Shown here: in pieces, positions 23,283 to 35,482 of the stretch
Layout of the letters: every line of letters starts with the position of its first letter
Position numbering within the stretch: position 1 is the stretch's first letter
NCBI RefSeq assembly: GCF_963676685.1
Contig: NC_092345.1
Span: 43,483,838-43,547,837, forward strand
Direction: 5' to 3'
Length of the DNA: 64,000 nucleotides
Origin: Mytilus edulis
Taxonomy: Eukaryota > Mollusca > Bivalvia > Mytilida > Mytilidae
Notes under the pieces: generated by a model
Told to the model about the DNA's origin: nothing
The model's input: only the letters and a program-made list of their open reading frames with translations
Database searches by the model: none
Program-made: the position numbers and the translations under genes

Positions 23283-23563
23283 TTTTTATGCCCCACCTAC
23301 GATAGTAGAGGGGCATTATGTTTTCTGGTCTGTGCGTCCGTTCGTCCGTCTGTCCCGCTTCAGGTTAAAGTTTTTGGTCAAGGTAGTTTTTGATGAAGTT
23401 GAAGTCCAATCGACTTCAAACTTAGTATACATGTTCCCTATGATATGATCTTTTTAATTTTAATGCCAAATTAGAGAGTTTACCCCAATTTCACGGTCCA
23501 CTGAACATAGAAAATGATAGTGCGAGTGGGGCATTCGTGTACTGGGGACACATTCTTGTTTTG
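23283..23563 (+). mobile_element. Family C element, complete copy
   Basis: TTTTTATGCCCCACCTACGA head, TTATGTTTTCTGGTCTGTGC, and the GGGGACACATTCTTGTTTT end. Best preserved of the family in this window. Confidence 0.8.
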
Positions 23564-23748
23564 TCTAGATGTGCAAAGTGGTTCATTGTGTAGGTATACT
23601 TAAAATACAAATTAACCCAGAAAAATCCTTGTATTTACTCTATAAAAATACTGACTGATCTACACCCCATTGTATGTATGTACGTTTACCATAATTAATA
23701 TACAAATTAAAAACAATATTAATTTTGCCGACAAGAAGCAAAAACTAT

Positions 23749-24313
23749 TTACAACCCCAAATGCTTGGTTACTTGCAGCCTTTTTTCAAATGAGTCCACA
23801 ACGTAACCATCCTTGCTACTGTCCAACGACCGTGTCGTTTCCATACCCTATCATTGACATCCGAATTTGCAGCAGCAGTAGCTCCACCTGACCACATTGA
23901 ATGCAATCCAAGCTTCAGGTCTTTTGACACTGGTTTCAGTTTAGAAATAATGCTTTCTTTGGTTGAAGTATAACTAGGTTTTTTGTTTTTTATAGATAAG
24001 TTTACAAATACTTTTAGAACGAAAAATAGGTCTAAAAAGGAAAAAAAAATATTCCAAATTGACACCTGAAAGATTTACATATCTCAAAAGCATCTCATAT
24101 GGACAAGCAATGGTATCCCTTGGAAATTAAAACCTCATTACCATTACGATACTGGTCAGTCTTGCACTTCTCTATATACAAAAGTAAATAATCAGATATA
24201 ACTTTAACATTTTTTCACATAAGAGAGCTAATCTCATCATAACACAAAAACCCAGCAAAAGACAGTAAAATCATTGCTAAATCACGAACCACAAGTAAAT
24301 CAAGGCTTCTTTC
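23749..24313 (-). pseudogene. Tyrosine-recombinase (integrase-like) transposon relic
   Basis: On the - strand the C-terminal catalytic domain can be followed through at least three frames. Segments: VVRDLAMILLSFAGFLCYDE, then KTDQYRNGNEVLIS; after a frameshift ACPYEMLLRYVNLSGVNLE; then KLKPVSKDLKLGLHSMWSGG with ATAAANSDVNDRVWKRHGRW; after another shift SKDGYVVDSFEKRLQVTKHL. The catalytic Tyr (DGY) is still present. Where relatives have Arg in GFLR and in HSxR this copy has Cys and Trp, so both catalytic arginines are lost. The family is seen in bivalve and cnidarian YR elements (Crypton- or DIRS-type, undecided). No N-terminal domain is recognised upstream. Confidence 0.8.
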
Positions 24314-24694
24314 ATTCTGCTGAGAACCTGTATGTTTTGCTTAGTCTGCTGTTCATTCCCTCGTTTTTTTAATTTGGGTCCATCCGTCAAGGTAGCTTCT
24401 ATCTTTGAAACCTGTGTTTCTGCAATCTGTTGTTGTTGCACATGCATCTTTCCTATTTCGCTGGAAATAATCTAACGCATTTTGTTCATTATGTCGTTTT
24501 GATTTACCATCAAAATATTCGAGACTTGAATTGTGATTAGCTCTTGAAGTTTGGCGTCCATTTTGATGTGCACGCTTCAAATGACGGCTAGAAAGTGAGA
24601 TACATTTACATGTATACCTTTTAGCTATAATCAATTTTAATTACAAACAAATCCTGATTAGACAATACCTTATTTACAAACCGTTAATACAGAC

Positions 24695-24730
24695 ATTTTC
24701 CCGCTATTACTAGTCAAAATGCGGGAAAAT
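24695..24730. repeat. 10-bp inverted repeat, possible hairpin
   Basis: ATTTTCCCGC at 24695-24704 and GCGGGAAAAT at 24721-24730 with a 16-base loop. It lies about 380 bases upstream (on the - strand) of the tyrosine-recombinase relic and may mark the end of that element (inference). Confidence 0.5.
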
Positions 24731-24734
24731 TCAT

Positions 24735-25480
24735 TTATCAAACAAAATCTTTAGTCACACAGTTCATGTGTAGATTTAATGATGTACAGATTAAAAAAAT
24801 ATTTTTGTTTGTATTGAAAGAATGGATTAAAATTAAAGTTGTTACTTCAATAACCATAAACAAACATCTGACTTTCAATCATTATTTATAAAATTATATC
24901 ATTTAATTTGACTAATACTGATATTATTAATCTGCTAATAAAAAAGTTTGCAAGGGATCACAAATAATACCAAGTAATATCCTGTTAAATTAGGAGAAAA
25001 TCTTACAAAATCTATATAAACTAAAAAAATATTTTTCGAAAACATATTTTGGATTTTGTCCCATGGAAAAAATAGGTTATGGTATCATGTTAAAAAAATT
25101 CCCATCTACTGAAGATTTTTGACCCTTTATTTATGGTTGTTAAATTGCATATAGTATGAATTGAGTTATCAAAAGTCTGCTCAGAAACCCTTACACTATA
25201 AATTGCCAGTCCCTCTTTTATCTAAATGACTTGTAGGAAAGCCACCTAACATACTCACCTTTGTTGGTAGGATCATAGTTAGACTTTATGCTCTTTTTGT
25301 GATTTTTGTTTGTCAAATTGTTTGCTCCTGTGTTGTCAGATTATCATTGTGTGCCTCCAGATGCTCAGGGATTCTCTTGCCTGGGTCTGTTTACATTTGC
25401 AATATATGTATTTTTCAAACCAGTGGTTTTCTCTTTGGACTGAAGCACATGTGTGACTCTCTTTCTGTTATTAAGGTTTA
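24735..25480. other. Gene-free AT-rich sequence
   Basis: Nothing recognised. An 83-codon ORF starts at 25299 but its 3' third is family I repeat. Confidence 0.5.
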
Positions 25481-25484
25481 TGAC

Positions 25485-25720
25485 CCTTCTGTGGCCTGTC
25501 AATTACGAGGTTTTCAAACTGCAATAGTATCAGAACAGCAAAGACAATGAATAATAGAGATAAACCATTTTGTATATATATCAAGGAGAAACTTTGTGCA
25601 AATCATTATTTATTAGTTTAATTGCCTTTAGGAGAACAGAGAATTCGGTGTAAATAAAACCAAGTTTTTTGTAGAAAATCCACAGACTTTAATACAGATA
25701 TTTTTGTTATAACATTTTAA
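25485..25720 (+). repeat. Family I repeat, copy 1
   Basis: TGTGGCCTGTCAATTACGA, CAAACTGCAATAGTATCA and ACAATGAATAATAGAGATA recur in the same order, reverse-complemented, at 55190-55465. A further matching phrase (AACACAAGGGTACATAATCC) lies at 26040, also present in the other copy. Confidence 0.7.
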
Positions 25721-26299
25721 ACATAGATTACTCACTTGTATTTCTATGATCAGCTAGCTTTTATTGTTTCTAAAAAGTCCTAAATAACTTTTAAATTCAA
25801 AACCACCTCAGGCTGAGTCACCAAAGTCTAGCGCACCCTAAAAGGTGTACTTGAATTGGTCCATATTTATATTTGTTTTAACCACTATCTAAATTTATCA
25901 ACTTGTTTTAAGGAAATCATTGCTAGCACTGCATGCAATAATCCTCTATCTATCAAGCTTCGAATTGCCAATTATGAGAGTACAAGGGGAAAGGCTGTGG
26001 ATTTTCTATAAAAATTTCCATATGTTTAGCATTGAATCAACACAAGGGTACATAATCCTTTAGTTGCTTATATTAATCTTTGTGTATTGACTTTTTGTCT
26101 GACCATGTAGTCTTTTCAGTGGTGAAAATCAGAAATTCCTCTCAAACAATTTGCATACATTCAAAGTTGGAAATGCTTATATTTACAAACAAACTTTAAG
26201 TTTTACCTGTTGTTGCATGGTCTGTATGTCTCTACGTCCCTAAATTAGTTTCTGTACTCTAACTTTAGTTCCCCTCAACCAAATGGTATCAAACCATTG

Positions 26300-26402
26300 T
26301 TGAAGGCCGTACGGTGACCTATGATTGTTAATGTCTGTGTCATTTTGGTCTCTTGTTGACAGATGTCTCATTGGCAATCATACCACATCTTCTTTTTTAT
26401 AT
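26300..26402 (+). repeat. Family E repeat, 3' end only
   Basis: TGTTGAAGGCCGTACGGTGA through TCTCATTGGCAATCATACCA and CATCTTCTTTTTTAT. 5' part missing. Confidence 0.75.
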
Positions 26403-27254
26403 TACACACAATCCTTATTACTTGAAACACAGATCGGTTTTGAATTTTTGCAGTGTCACTTTTACCATTCTTGAGTCATATCCTTTTATAACTATATGCA
26501 AGTTGAGGCATCATATATGTCCCATGGACACACTCCCCATTTATTTTTTTAATTTGTCCTCTTTGTTACCTCCAATGAGTATTGAGAATTTCTTAGACTC
26601 TTTGATCAAGATGCATTTATTTGTAGGACTACTTAATTGTGAAAGATGTTTTTAGTATTGAATACCTTATCATAATTGGAATTCAGTGATATTGATTTAA
26701 GTTCAAATATTTCCATAACCTTTTTTTTTTAAAGTGCAAGTATGGAAGGGTCAGTTCTAGTTTAATATATTGAAAAAATACTATTTTCAGAAAATAACTA
26801 ATTTAAATCAATTCACTGGATACAATTATTATAATATTGTGATTCTCAAGTCATAAAATATAGAATTCTTTTTGTGAATTTATAGGTTGTATTTTGTATG
26901 TTTCTCAGGCAATAATTTAACGTAATATAATCATCATGACCATATCTTACAAAGACTTATGCTCTAACTGACTGATAAACATTTTAATTTGTGAAAGAAA
27001 GTGTGATTACATGTTTAATAAGTTGTGATTGAATAGCTAGCATTATTTAGGAATGTGCATGGAAAAGCTTGTTAGAGGGCTCTGCAAGTGGAAATTGCAG
27101 AAAGTTTTGCAAGTGTTTTATATGGCCATATATGTTTCATTATTCCTACCACTGTAGTCCACTTTGCTATACCATATAACAAATATTAATTCTATTACCT
27201 GGTATATGCCTCCTTCACCCCACATGATGGACAAATTATAGTTTATTCCACAAT
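26403..27254. other. Gene-free AT-rich sequence
   Basis: No gene or repeat recognised. Confidence 0.5.
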
Positions 27255-27900
27255 AATCTTAAATAAATAAATAAATAAATAATCTTTATTTCAAGAGGAT
27301 GATCCCATTAGTTAAAACTAATCTTCCTGAGAGTCCTCAAAATAATAATAACATATTTATAAGTACATAGAGTATTATAAAGTTATATTATACACAATAT
27401 ACAATTATATTTAAATAATAATGAAAAAGCATATTAATTTGCACAATTGATGAAAAATTTGTAACATTTTGTTTTAAAAGATAAAAGTGTATTACTCATT
27501 TTTATTTCATTTGGTAAACTGTTCCATATTTGAGAACCTGAATATGTAAATGTTTTCTTTAAAAAATTTGTTTTTGGTTTTGGAAGATTTAATAGTTTTT
27601 CATCAGCTGAACGTAAGTTATAATTTTGATTATCAGTAAAATGAAAATTTTCTTGTAAATAGTTAGGAACCATACCATTTAATGATTTAAATACAAGTAT
27701 TGCCTTTTGGTATTGAATGCGTTTTTCCATATTTAACCAGTGTAAACTATTAAACAATAAACTGGATGATGTCATTATGTCAGCTTCTACTATAACCCTA
27801 GCAGATTTCTTTAATAACTTATTTAGTTTATTTACTCTCCTTTGTTTCAACAACTTCCCCTGTTTTTTGCTATTGTGATCTACTGCAACTTTATTCCATC
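27255..27900 (-). pseudogene. 5'-truncated LINE, RT C-terminal end plus 3' tail
   Basis: On the - strand about 139 codons are open, including KILLKKSARVI-like residues (LKKSARVIVEAD), LHWLNMEKRIQYQKAILVFK, and FTYSGSQIWNSLPNEIKMSN near the end. The WNSLPxxI pattern is typical of the region after the RT of CR1/L2/jockey-like LINEs. The element ends in (ATTT)n at 27260-27280, a common 3' tail. The 5' part is missing, as usual after incomplete target-primed reverse transcription. Confidence 0.75.
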
Positions 27901-28075
27901 ATAATGATCCAATACTACAATTTAAAAAAGTATCTAACTTGGCTGTGACATACTAATAAAATATTTGGTTACAAATAAATTATGAGATATCCACATGAGC
28001 CAAAAGACATAGCCTCCTTAATTAGATAGGACAGAGGAGTAAATTCAGGATAGAATTAGATTTGGCAAACAGCTA

Positions 28076-29372
28076 TTTTTAAACGACCGCAAAAATTGAA
28101 AATTTTTTGGTCGTATATTGGTATCACGTTGGCGTCTGCGTCGTTACGTCGTCGTCGTCCGAATACTTTTAGTTTTCGCACTCTAACTTAAGTAAAAGTG
28201 AATAGAAATCTATGAAATTTTAACACAAGGTTTATGACCACAAAAGGAAGGTTGGGATTGATTTTGGGCATTTTGGTCCCAACATTTTAGGAATTAGGGG
28301 CCAAAAAGGGCCCAAATAAGCATTTTCTTGGTTTTCGCACTATAACTTTAGTTTAAGTAAATAGAAATCTATGAAATTTTGACACAAGGTTTATGACCAC
28401 AAAAGGAAGGTTGGGATTGATTTTGGGAGTTTTGGTTTCAACAGTTTAGGAATTAGGGGCCAAAAAAGGGCCCAAATAAGCATTATTCTTGGTTTTCGCA
28501 CAATAACTTTAGTATAAGAGAATAGAAATCAATGAAATTTAAACACAAGGTTTATGACCACAAAAGGAAGGTTGGAATTGATTTTGGGAGTTGAGGTCCC
28601 AACAGTTTAGGAATTAGGGGCCAAAAAGGGGCCCAAATAAGCATTTTTCTTTGTTTTCGCACCATAACTTTAGTATAAGTAAATAGAAATCTATGAAATT
28701 TAAACACAAGGTTTATGTCCATAAAAGGAAGGTTGGGATTGATTTTGGGAGTTTTGGTCCCAACAGTTTAGGAATAAGGGGCCCAAAGGGTCCAAAATTA
28801 AACTTTGTTTGATTTCATCAAAAATTGAATAATTGGGGTTCTTTGATATGCCAAATCTAACTGTGTATGTAGATTCTTAATTTTTGGTCCCGTTTTCAAA
28901 TTGGTCTACATTAAGGTCCAAAGGGTCCAAAATTAAACTTAGTTTGATTATAACAAAAATTGAATTCTTGGGGTTCTTTGATATGCTGAATCTAAAAATG
29001 TACTTAGATTTTTGATTATTGGCCCAGCTTTCAAGTTGGTCCAAATCGGGGTCCAAAATTAAACTTTGTTTGATTTCATCAAAAAAAAATTTCTCATTTC
29101 AGATTTCATAAATTAAAAAGAAAATTTCTTCAAACATTTTTTTGAGAGGATTAATATTCAACAGCATAGTAATTGCTCAAAGGCAAAACAAAAATTTTAA
29201 GTTCATTAGACCACATTCATTCTGTGTCAGAAACCTATGCTGTGTCAACTATTTAATCACAATCCAAATTTAGAGCTGAATCCAGCTTGAATGTTGTATC
29301 CATACTTGCCCCAACCGTTTAGGGTTCGACCTCTGCGGTCATATAAAGCTGCGCCCTGCGGAGCATCTTGTT
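28076..29372 (+). mobile_element. Family A element with internal deletion
   Basis: Starts TTTTTAAACGACCGCAAAAA and ends GCTGCGCCCTGCGGAGC, ATCTTGTTA. About four 160-bp units (GAATTAGGGGCC at 28291, 28450, 28611, near 28772), then the shorter alternating units. Compared with 2070-4058 about 700 bp is missing at the join near 29080 (CATCAAAAAAAAATTTCTC). Confidence 0.75.
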
Positions 29373-30170
29373 ACATGCATAAAATGGGATGTCATTAAAT
29401 ACTTCAACATAAATTAAGTTTAAAATATTTGAATTGTGGTGAAATGTACTGCTATAAAGTTGGCTTTCAAAGGTATAGGTTTTAGTTCTTGATGGTAGTT
29501 TATCCAGAAAGATGCTCTAGACACACAATTTATCAGGTGTTATTTTGTGACTCCTTACCGAAATTATGGTAGATTATTCCTACCAATATTGATTAAACCT
29601 TATAAAAAATTCAGAAAGATAGGAGAAATACTTAAATTTACATGTGATGTGGCCAACCTTAAGGGTAGGTGTCGCAGCTTCATTTAATTTCTTCAGTAGA
29701 GGCAGTTCTCGACTTCAATCTAATTGTAAGATAGAAAGGTACTTTGAAGGGTTGCCATTAAAAACAATTTGAACTAAATTTTGAATTTAGGGGCAAAAGT
29801 GGCAGAAATTTTAGCTAACAATACAATTTGCTTTTTGATATATTTTGTATTTTAATTAGAGATGACACTCTGATTAAAACACCCCTTCAGCTAAAGCAAT
29901 TATCAATTTTTCCATGCAATATTAGCTTCACCTAGTGTTTGGAGTAATTTCTGAATCACATCCTTTGTACTATGTATGTTAAAATGAAGCACTACTAATT
30001 CTGTGTTACACACAATTTTTTTTTTTTAATTTTCTTGCCATTGTTTCAAAATTTATTTATGATAACAATTTCAGATTATGTAAGCTGCAAAATTAGGACA
30101 TACCCTTCTTCCCTTTTTTCTTAAAATTCTTTTTCTTAAAATCAAGAATTTTAATTTGGTTTCAAAAACT

Positions 30171-30957
30171 GTAAAGATCTACAAATAAGTTTATATGACC
30201 AACATTGTAAAGTGACCCCTTAAAGAGTTATTGCCCTTTAAGGACAATTTTACACAATTTGTTTATCATGTTTTCTAACTTGAAAAAATCTTCTTTTCTG
30301 AAACCACTGAACCAATTCCAACCAAACTTAAGCTGAATGATTCTTAGGGTGTCTAGAATAAAGTTTGTGTTTTATTTTCTGTTTCGTCAAAAAACATGGC
30401 CGCCATGGCTAAAAATAGAACATAGGGGTAAAATGCAGTTTTTGGCTTATAAATCAAAAACCAAAGCAGTTAGAGCAAATCAGCCAAGGGGTAAAAGTGT
30501 TCATAACGTAAAGTTCTATCAGCCCTGAAATTTTCAGATGAATGTAATAACCCATTGTTGGGTTGCTGCCACTAAATTGGTAATTTGAAGGAAATTTTGC
30601 TGATTATCTTGAATGGTATTAATGATAATGTTAAGCTGTAAACAGCAAATATGTTCAGCAAAGTAAGATCTACAATAAGTTTATATGACCAAAATTGTCA
30701 ATTGACCCCTTAAAGAGTTATTGCCCTTTAAGGACAAATTTACACAATTTGTTTATCATGTTTTCTAACTTTAAAAAATCTTCTCCTCTAAAACTACTGA
30801 ACCAATTCCAACCAAATTTAAACTAAATGATCCTTTTTAATATACTTTAAACCAAAAAAAACAAACTACGATGAAATTGGACATTTAAACTCTTAAACGA
30901 TAGATAAATGCCAAAAAATCAAGGTGAGCGATTCAGGCTCTTGAGAGCCTCTTGTTT
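30171..30957 (+). repeat. Family B element, 5'-truncated
   Basis: One and a half 500-bp-type units followed by the normal 3' end (AAGGTGAGCGATTCAGGCTC, CTTGTTTT). The head with AGCTCACCTGG is absent. Confidence 0.75.
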
Positions 30958-31064
30958 TGTCAATAACTTGAAGCATTCCTAATGAAGGATATTTCAGAAA
31001 CAAAATGTGCACAAGAAAATTAGTGTCACACATTTTTCTAAGGATATTATCTTTCAGAGAATTG

Positions 31065-31245
31065 TTTTATGTTTTCTGGTTTTTGCATCCCTTCATCTGT
31101 TCCATATCAGTTTAAATTTTTTTGGGTCAAGGTTGTTCACAATAAAGTTTAACACATTCACTTGAAACTTAGTGCACATGTTGAAATTGTATACCAAATT
31201 ATGGTTTGTTGTCCCTGATTGGAGTCATGTGACCATTAAGCATTT
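31065..31245 (+). repeat. Family C remnant
   Basis: Degraded: TTATGTTTTCTGGTTTTTGC, GGGTCAAGGTTGTTC and CACTTGAAACTTAGTGCACA. Confidence 0.5.
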
Positions 31246-31249
31246 TTGT

Positions 31250-32585
31250 CTTTCAAACTACCTACTGTCTGTATAATAAATCTTCCTCTTGACTTCTACT
31301 TTTTCAAGTGCTAGTCATCCCCGTCTCCCAGACAAATCCAATTAACTTCATATTAGCTAAAATATAAATTATTTTGAATATTGGATACCCACTTCATATT
31401 TGCTCTACTTGGGAAATGATGTACATCCGCTTACTTGCTAACAAATGTGGCTTTGCTTTTTGGCTAACATTTCCTTTAATTTTTATTTGCTTTTTTTTTT
31501 TTGCCTTTTTGCAACTTAGACTGTAATGGTTAATATAGTTGATATTTAATATATTACATATTAATATAGTTATTTGTTTTTAATGGTGCTAAGGGGCAGG
31601 TATTTATGAACACAAACTAAATTTATTAGCTTTTACCATCTGTATTCACTTGCATTTGTAGGGATCATTTTATAGAGTACTAAACTTTTGTAGGAATTCA
31701 TTTTACAGAATCTATTTTTTAATAATATATATAATTTTGTAATAAATGTGTTAAGATGTTGTTTAAATAAGTTATGAATGTGTGATTTTTCTTAATTTAT
31801 GAATATGTTAAAGTTTTGTACATTTTCAAGCAAGCTTTAATGTAAGGAACCATACTTTTGTCAAATCCTTATGATATTAGAAAATAATATTGTGTATTAA
31901 ATGGTTCTGTACCTTTTTAATAATGCATAATGGACAGGACTAAACTTATTGTGGAAATGGTAATGAGATATTGTTAAGATATTAATCATCATATGTATGC
32001 TTTCATAGATGTTATTGAAAATCACAAGATAAATATTTTTTAACAATAATTTACAAATTTATCATATTTTTATTGCATCACAAATGTTTGTATGGCATAG
32101 TCATGTTATGTATGACATGGTGTTTTGGATGCTTACATTATATATTATGGCTTGCTTGTAAATGGAACTTTTTATAAAATGATCCTTAAAATTTGTAACC
32201 TAGACTAGTTTTGTCAACATAGAACAAATGTCATGAAAATTTGAATTTGGTAGAGATATTTGAAACAAAATAGTTTATCAAGTTAAACTCCAATAGAGTT
32301 TTGTATGTTTAAACAAAGCTTGTTTTATAATTTTTTATTTGAAAAAATTACACAGATTCAAAAGAAATATTAATATATTTTAACAAATTGGTAAAAAAAA
32401 AAGCTCCCGTTTGAATTGTGAAAACTTTTCCATTTTTCATTCCCGAGTTAATTGACTGAAGAGTTCTAATTTAAAGCAATTTTTAACATGTTGCACACCA
32501 TTTACACTATTCTACAGACTTTACACTGTTGTTGGGATATGTGAAAGTAAACCCCTATTCATTTCTTTTCCAGAGATATGGGACT
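31250..32585. other. Gene-free AT-rich sequence
   Basis: No exon or repeat family recognised. Confidence 0.5.
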
Positions 32586-32589
32586 TTAA

Positions 32590-32705
32590 ACAGTTCTTGT
32601 CCATTCGTTTTTGATGCGTTTTGTTATTTGATTTTGCCATGTGATTATGGACTTTCCGAATTGATTTTCCTCTAAGTTCAGTATTTTTGTGATTTTACTT
32701 TTTAG
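32590..32705 (+). repeat. Family G repeat, copy 2
   Basis: ACAGTTCTTGTCCATTCGTT through TCAGTATTTTTGTGATTTTA, almost identical to 869-985. Confidence 0.8.
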
Positions 32706-33094
32706 GTAATTTTATACCCCTAAGGATATCCTGTTGCCAGTAGTTTCTGCAGGACCATTTCTTACTGATTTCTAATTTAATGCCTGCTACTATATTCAAT
32801 TTCTTCTTGAAACAATTGAAATGTGCATATGATTGGTTTATCTTGTTCTCCTAGAGTTACTGTTGAACTATTCATTTAGAAAGGCCTTTTATTAAATGAG
32901 GACTTGTATGAATTGTTTTGTGTTTTGGAATTATCATGTCTCCATTTCATGTTTAAATGAGTAAGAAGGAATTCTATGTTCTATTGTTTTATACTACTTT
33001 ATACTACCAGTTCTTTATGTGTTATATTTTAACAGGGTTAGTGTCTTCTTCCTTTGAGATTTTGTTGGTTCAAATCAATGAAAACTATACACAA

Positions 33095-33240
33095 GAAAAT
33101 GCCTGTACCATGTCTGGAACATGACAGTTGTTATCCATTCGTTTGATGTGTTTGAGCTTTTGATTTTGCCATTTGCTTAGGGATTTTCCATTTTGGATTT
33201 TTCTAGGATTTTTAGTATTTTTTGTTATATTACTTTTTCC
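33095..33240 (+). repeat. Family G repeat, diverged copy 3
   Basis: AAAATGCCTGTACCATGTCT, TTTTGATTTTGCCATTTGCT, TTTTTAGTATTTTTTGTTAT. Confidence 0.65.
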
Positions 33241-33244
33241 CTAC

Positions 33245-35480
33245 TTTTAATATTTGATCAATTCACCTATCCGTCGATTCAGTTGTATATTCTAGATTTT
33301 TTTCAGTATGACGAGTACCTTGTATCATTGGATTGTCACCAATTCTTCATTTTTTTTTATAGATTAATAACATTAGAAATTTTTCCCAGTTTACTTTTCT
33401 TTTCGTTTCTTTTAGTGATTTCATCAACATCCTTACTTAATACCTAGGAACATGGTTAAATTCCTGAAAACACTATTTCTAAAATGATTTTGATAGTGAA
33501 ATCATCATCACTAAAAAATATCGAAAAGTTCCTGTCAAATTTTTAAATAGCTAGTATTACTAGTGTTACTTCTTTGCAGATGTTCTTCAATATATTGTCA
33601 CGATTTTTGCACTTTGTTATTTTGACACTCACCTATAAACTTGCTCAGGCATTTAATTAGTCAGAATCCTTTAAGGTTGGTGGTGCAATCAAAATACATA
33701 ATTTTTTGTAGTTTCAAAATATTATTTTTGGTAGTTATTAATTTTCATTTATCTTATTGATTGATTTTTTCATGATGTTTGTTCGAGTTTTATTTCACTT
33801 CTTTGCAAATATAATGATCTTTGATTATTTCATAGCATTACTTCCAGATATAAAGTGCACTATTGTACTTTTTTGTTATATATGTATATTGTCTTTCAAA
33901 GTATACTGTTAATTGTTATTGTTATTACTCTTTACTGATTGTTTATTTTCAGGATGTTTATAGTTTTATTATTATAACTTATATTTATATATGCAATTAT
34001 TGTTACCTTTTCCAGGTTTTGAAGCATTTGAAGAAGTTTATACAGAAGACAATTGTTTTATACAAATGTTATTGATTTTTAAAATAATTGAAACAAAATA
34101 AATATTTAAAATATTTGATTCATTTTAAGTTGTATTTATCCCGAAAATTTTGGTGTTCCTTGCTCACATGAGATCATTCATTTGATCAAAATCATTTTAA
34201 ACAAATTCCTACTCTATCAAGCTGGTAGCATGTAGTAGTGAGAGCAATGCCTGGTCATCTCATTGTGTGAATGAGGTCTTTAAAAGAGAGGTGGAAAGAT
34301 TCCAAAATGTATTCAAACTCATAAGTTGAGGAGGAAACTCACAGCATACATACTAAATTTGCAGGTTTGATCACCAGTCTTTAGATTTGTTAAAGATGTA
34401 TAAAGTGAAAAAGACTTAAAAAAGAATATCCAAAGTTCAACTTTGCTCTCTGTTCCTCGTCGTTTTTGTGAAAATTGCAAAACGAAATAATAGTAATTTT
34501 TGTCTGGAAAATTGCTGACAATATGGTAGATGTTTTACCAGCGAATAGAACAAGTAGTATTATTTTATCAGATAGAATGTTTGTCTTTGTGTGGTTTTTT
34601 TTCTTGCTTGACGGAGTCAAAAAGCGAGACATAGGTATGCTGTTGTCGATGGCGTCAACAATGTTTTAGTTTAGTAATTAATTTAATGTATTAGGTCTAG
34701 TTTATGGTGAACCACTAGTGGTAAGTCAAAGATATTTGGTATGGCACATCTCATTTTCATGGAGATTATTTGGTCCCGCCCCCTCAGTCATGGTCTATTG
34801 ACTTTGACCTTTTTGCTTAGTTTTCATGTATTAGTTTGTGATTAAGTCGGTTTATGGAGAACCACTATATAGGTCAATGATATTTGGTATGCAGTTGTAT
34901 TAGCATTGGCACATCTCATTATCATGAAAATTAATTGAAAAGCGACTGGTTTGCCATTTCCTGAAGACAGATGATCCTATACCTTCTATAAACTTATGAG
35001 ATTTTATTCATCAATAGGTCATATTATAATTACTTAAATTGGAAAGGAGTTTGATTTGTAAATACCGAAAACGATGCAAAATCCAGAAATCCTGGATCTT
35101 ACTCACTGTAAAAGACACATGTTGGATACCATTGATTTATTTATGCACTGATTGGTTGCATCTGATTAAATATTTGTCAAATAACTTTGATTATATAGAC
35201 ACCTTAACTTTCTCTAAATTTGTTGGAAATCCGAATATGCTTCAACACTTTATGCTAGATATATTTAAATGCTCTCTGAAACACAAAATCCTTGGCTTTA
35301 ATAATCTTTAAAGTAAATTTTCCGATATTTGATGCCTACAAATTATTAACTTTATATAGCTAAACTAGAAACTGAAAGTAATGATTGATATCTTTCTTTA
35401 CTAACATAGTCCTTTAAATCAATGCTAAATATTCGAACAACTTTTTCTTGGAATGATCTATGTTGGCGTTTGTTTTTGTC
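33245..35480. other. Gene-free sequence
   Basis: AT-rich. ORFs of 64-90 codons (for instance 35039-35311) have no recognisable domain or splice support. A phrase GGTGAACCACTAGTGG / GGAGAACCACTATATAGG near 34710 and 34860 is a local duplication of about 150 bp. Confidence 0.5.
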
Positions 35481-35482
35481 CC

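Noticed and set aside
24353-24634. 93-codon - strand ORF as N-terminal part of the recombinase
   Set aside because: It is upstream in the right direction, but I cannot recognise any recombinase N-terminal motif in it.
25299-25550. 83-codon ORF
   Set aside because: Its end is family I repeat, and no family resemblance is seen.
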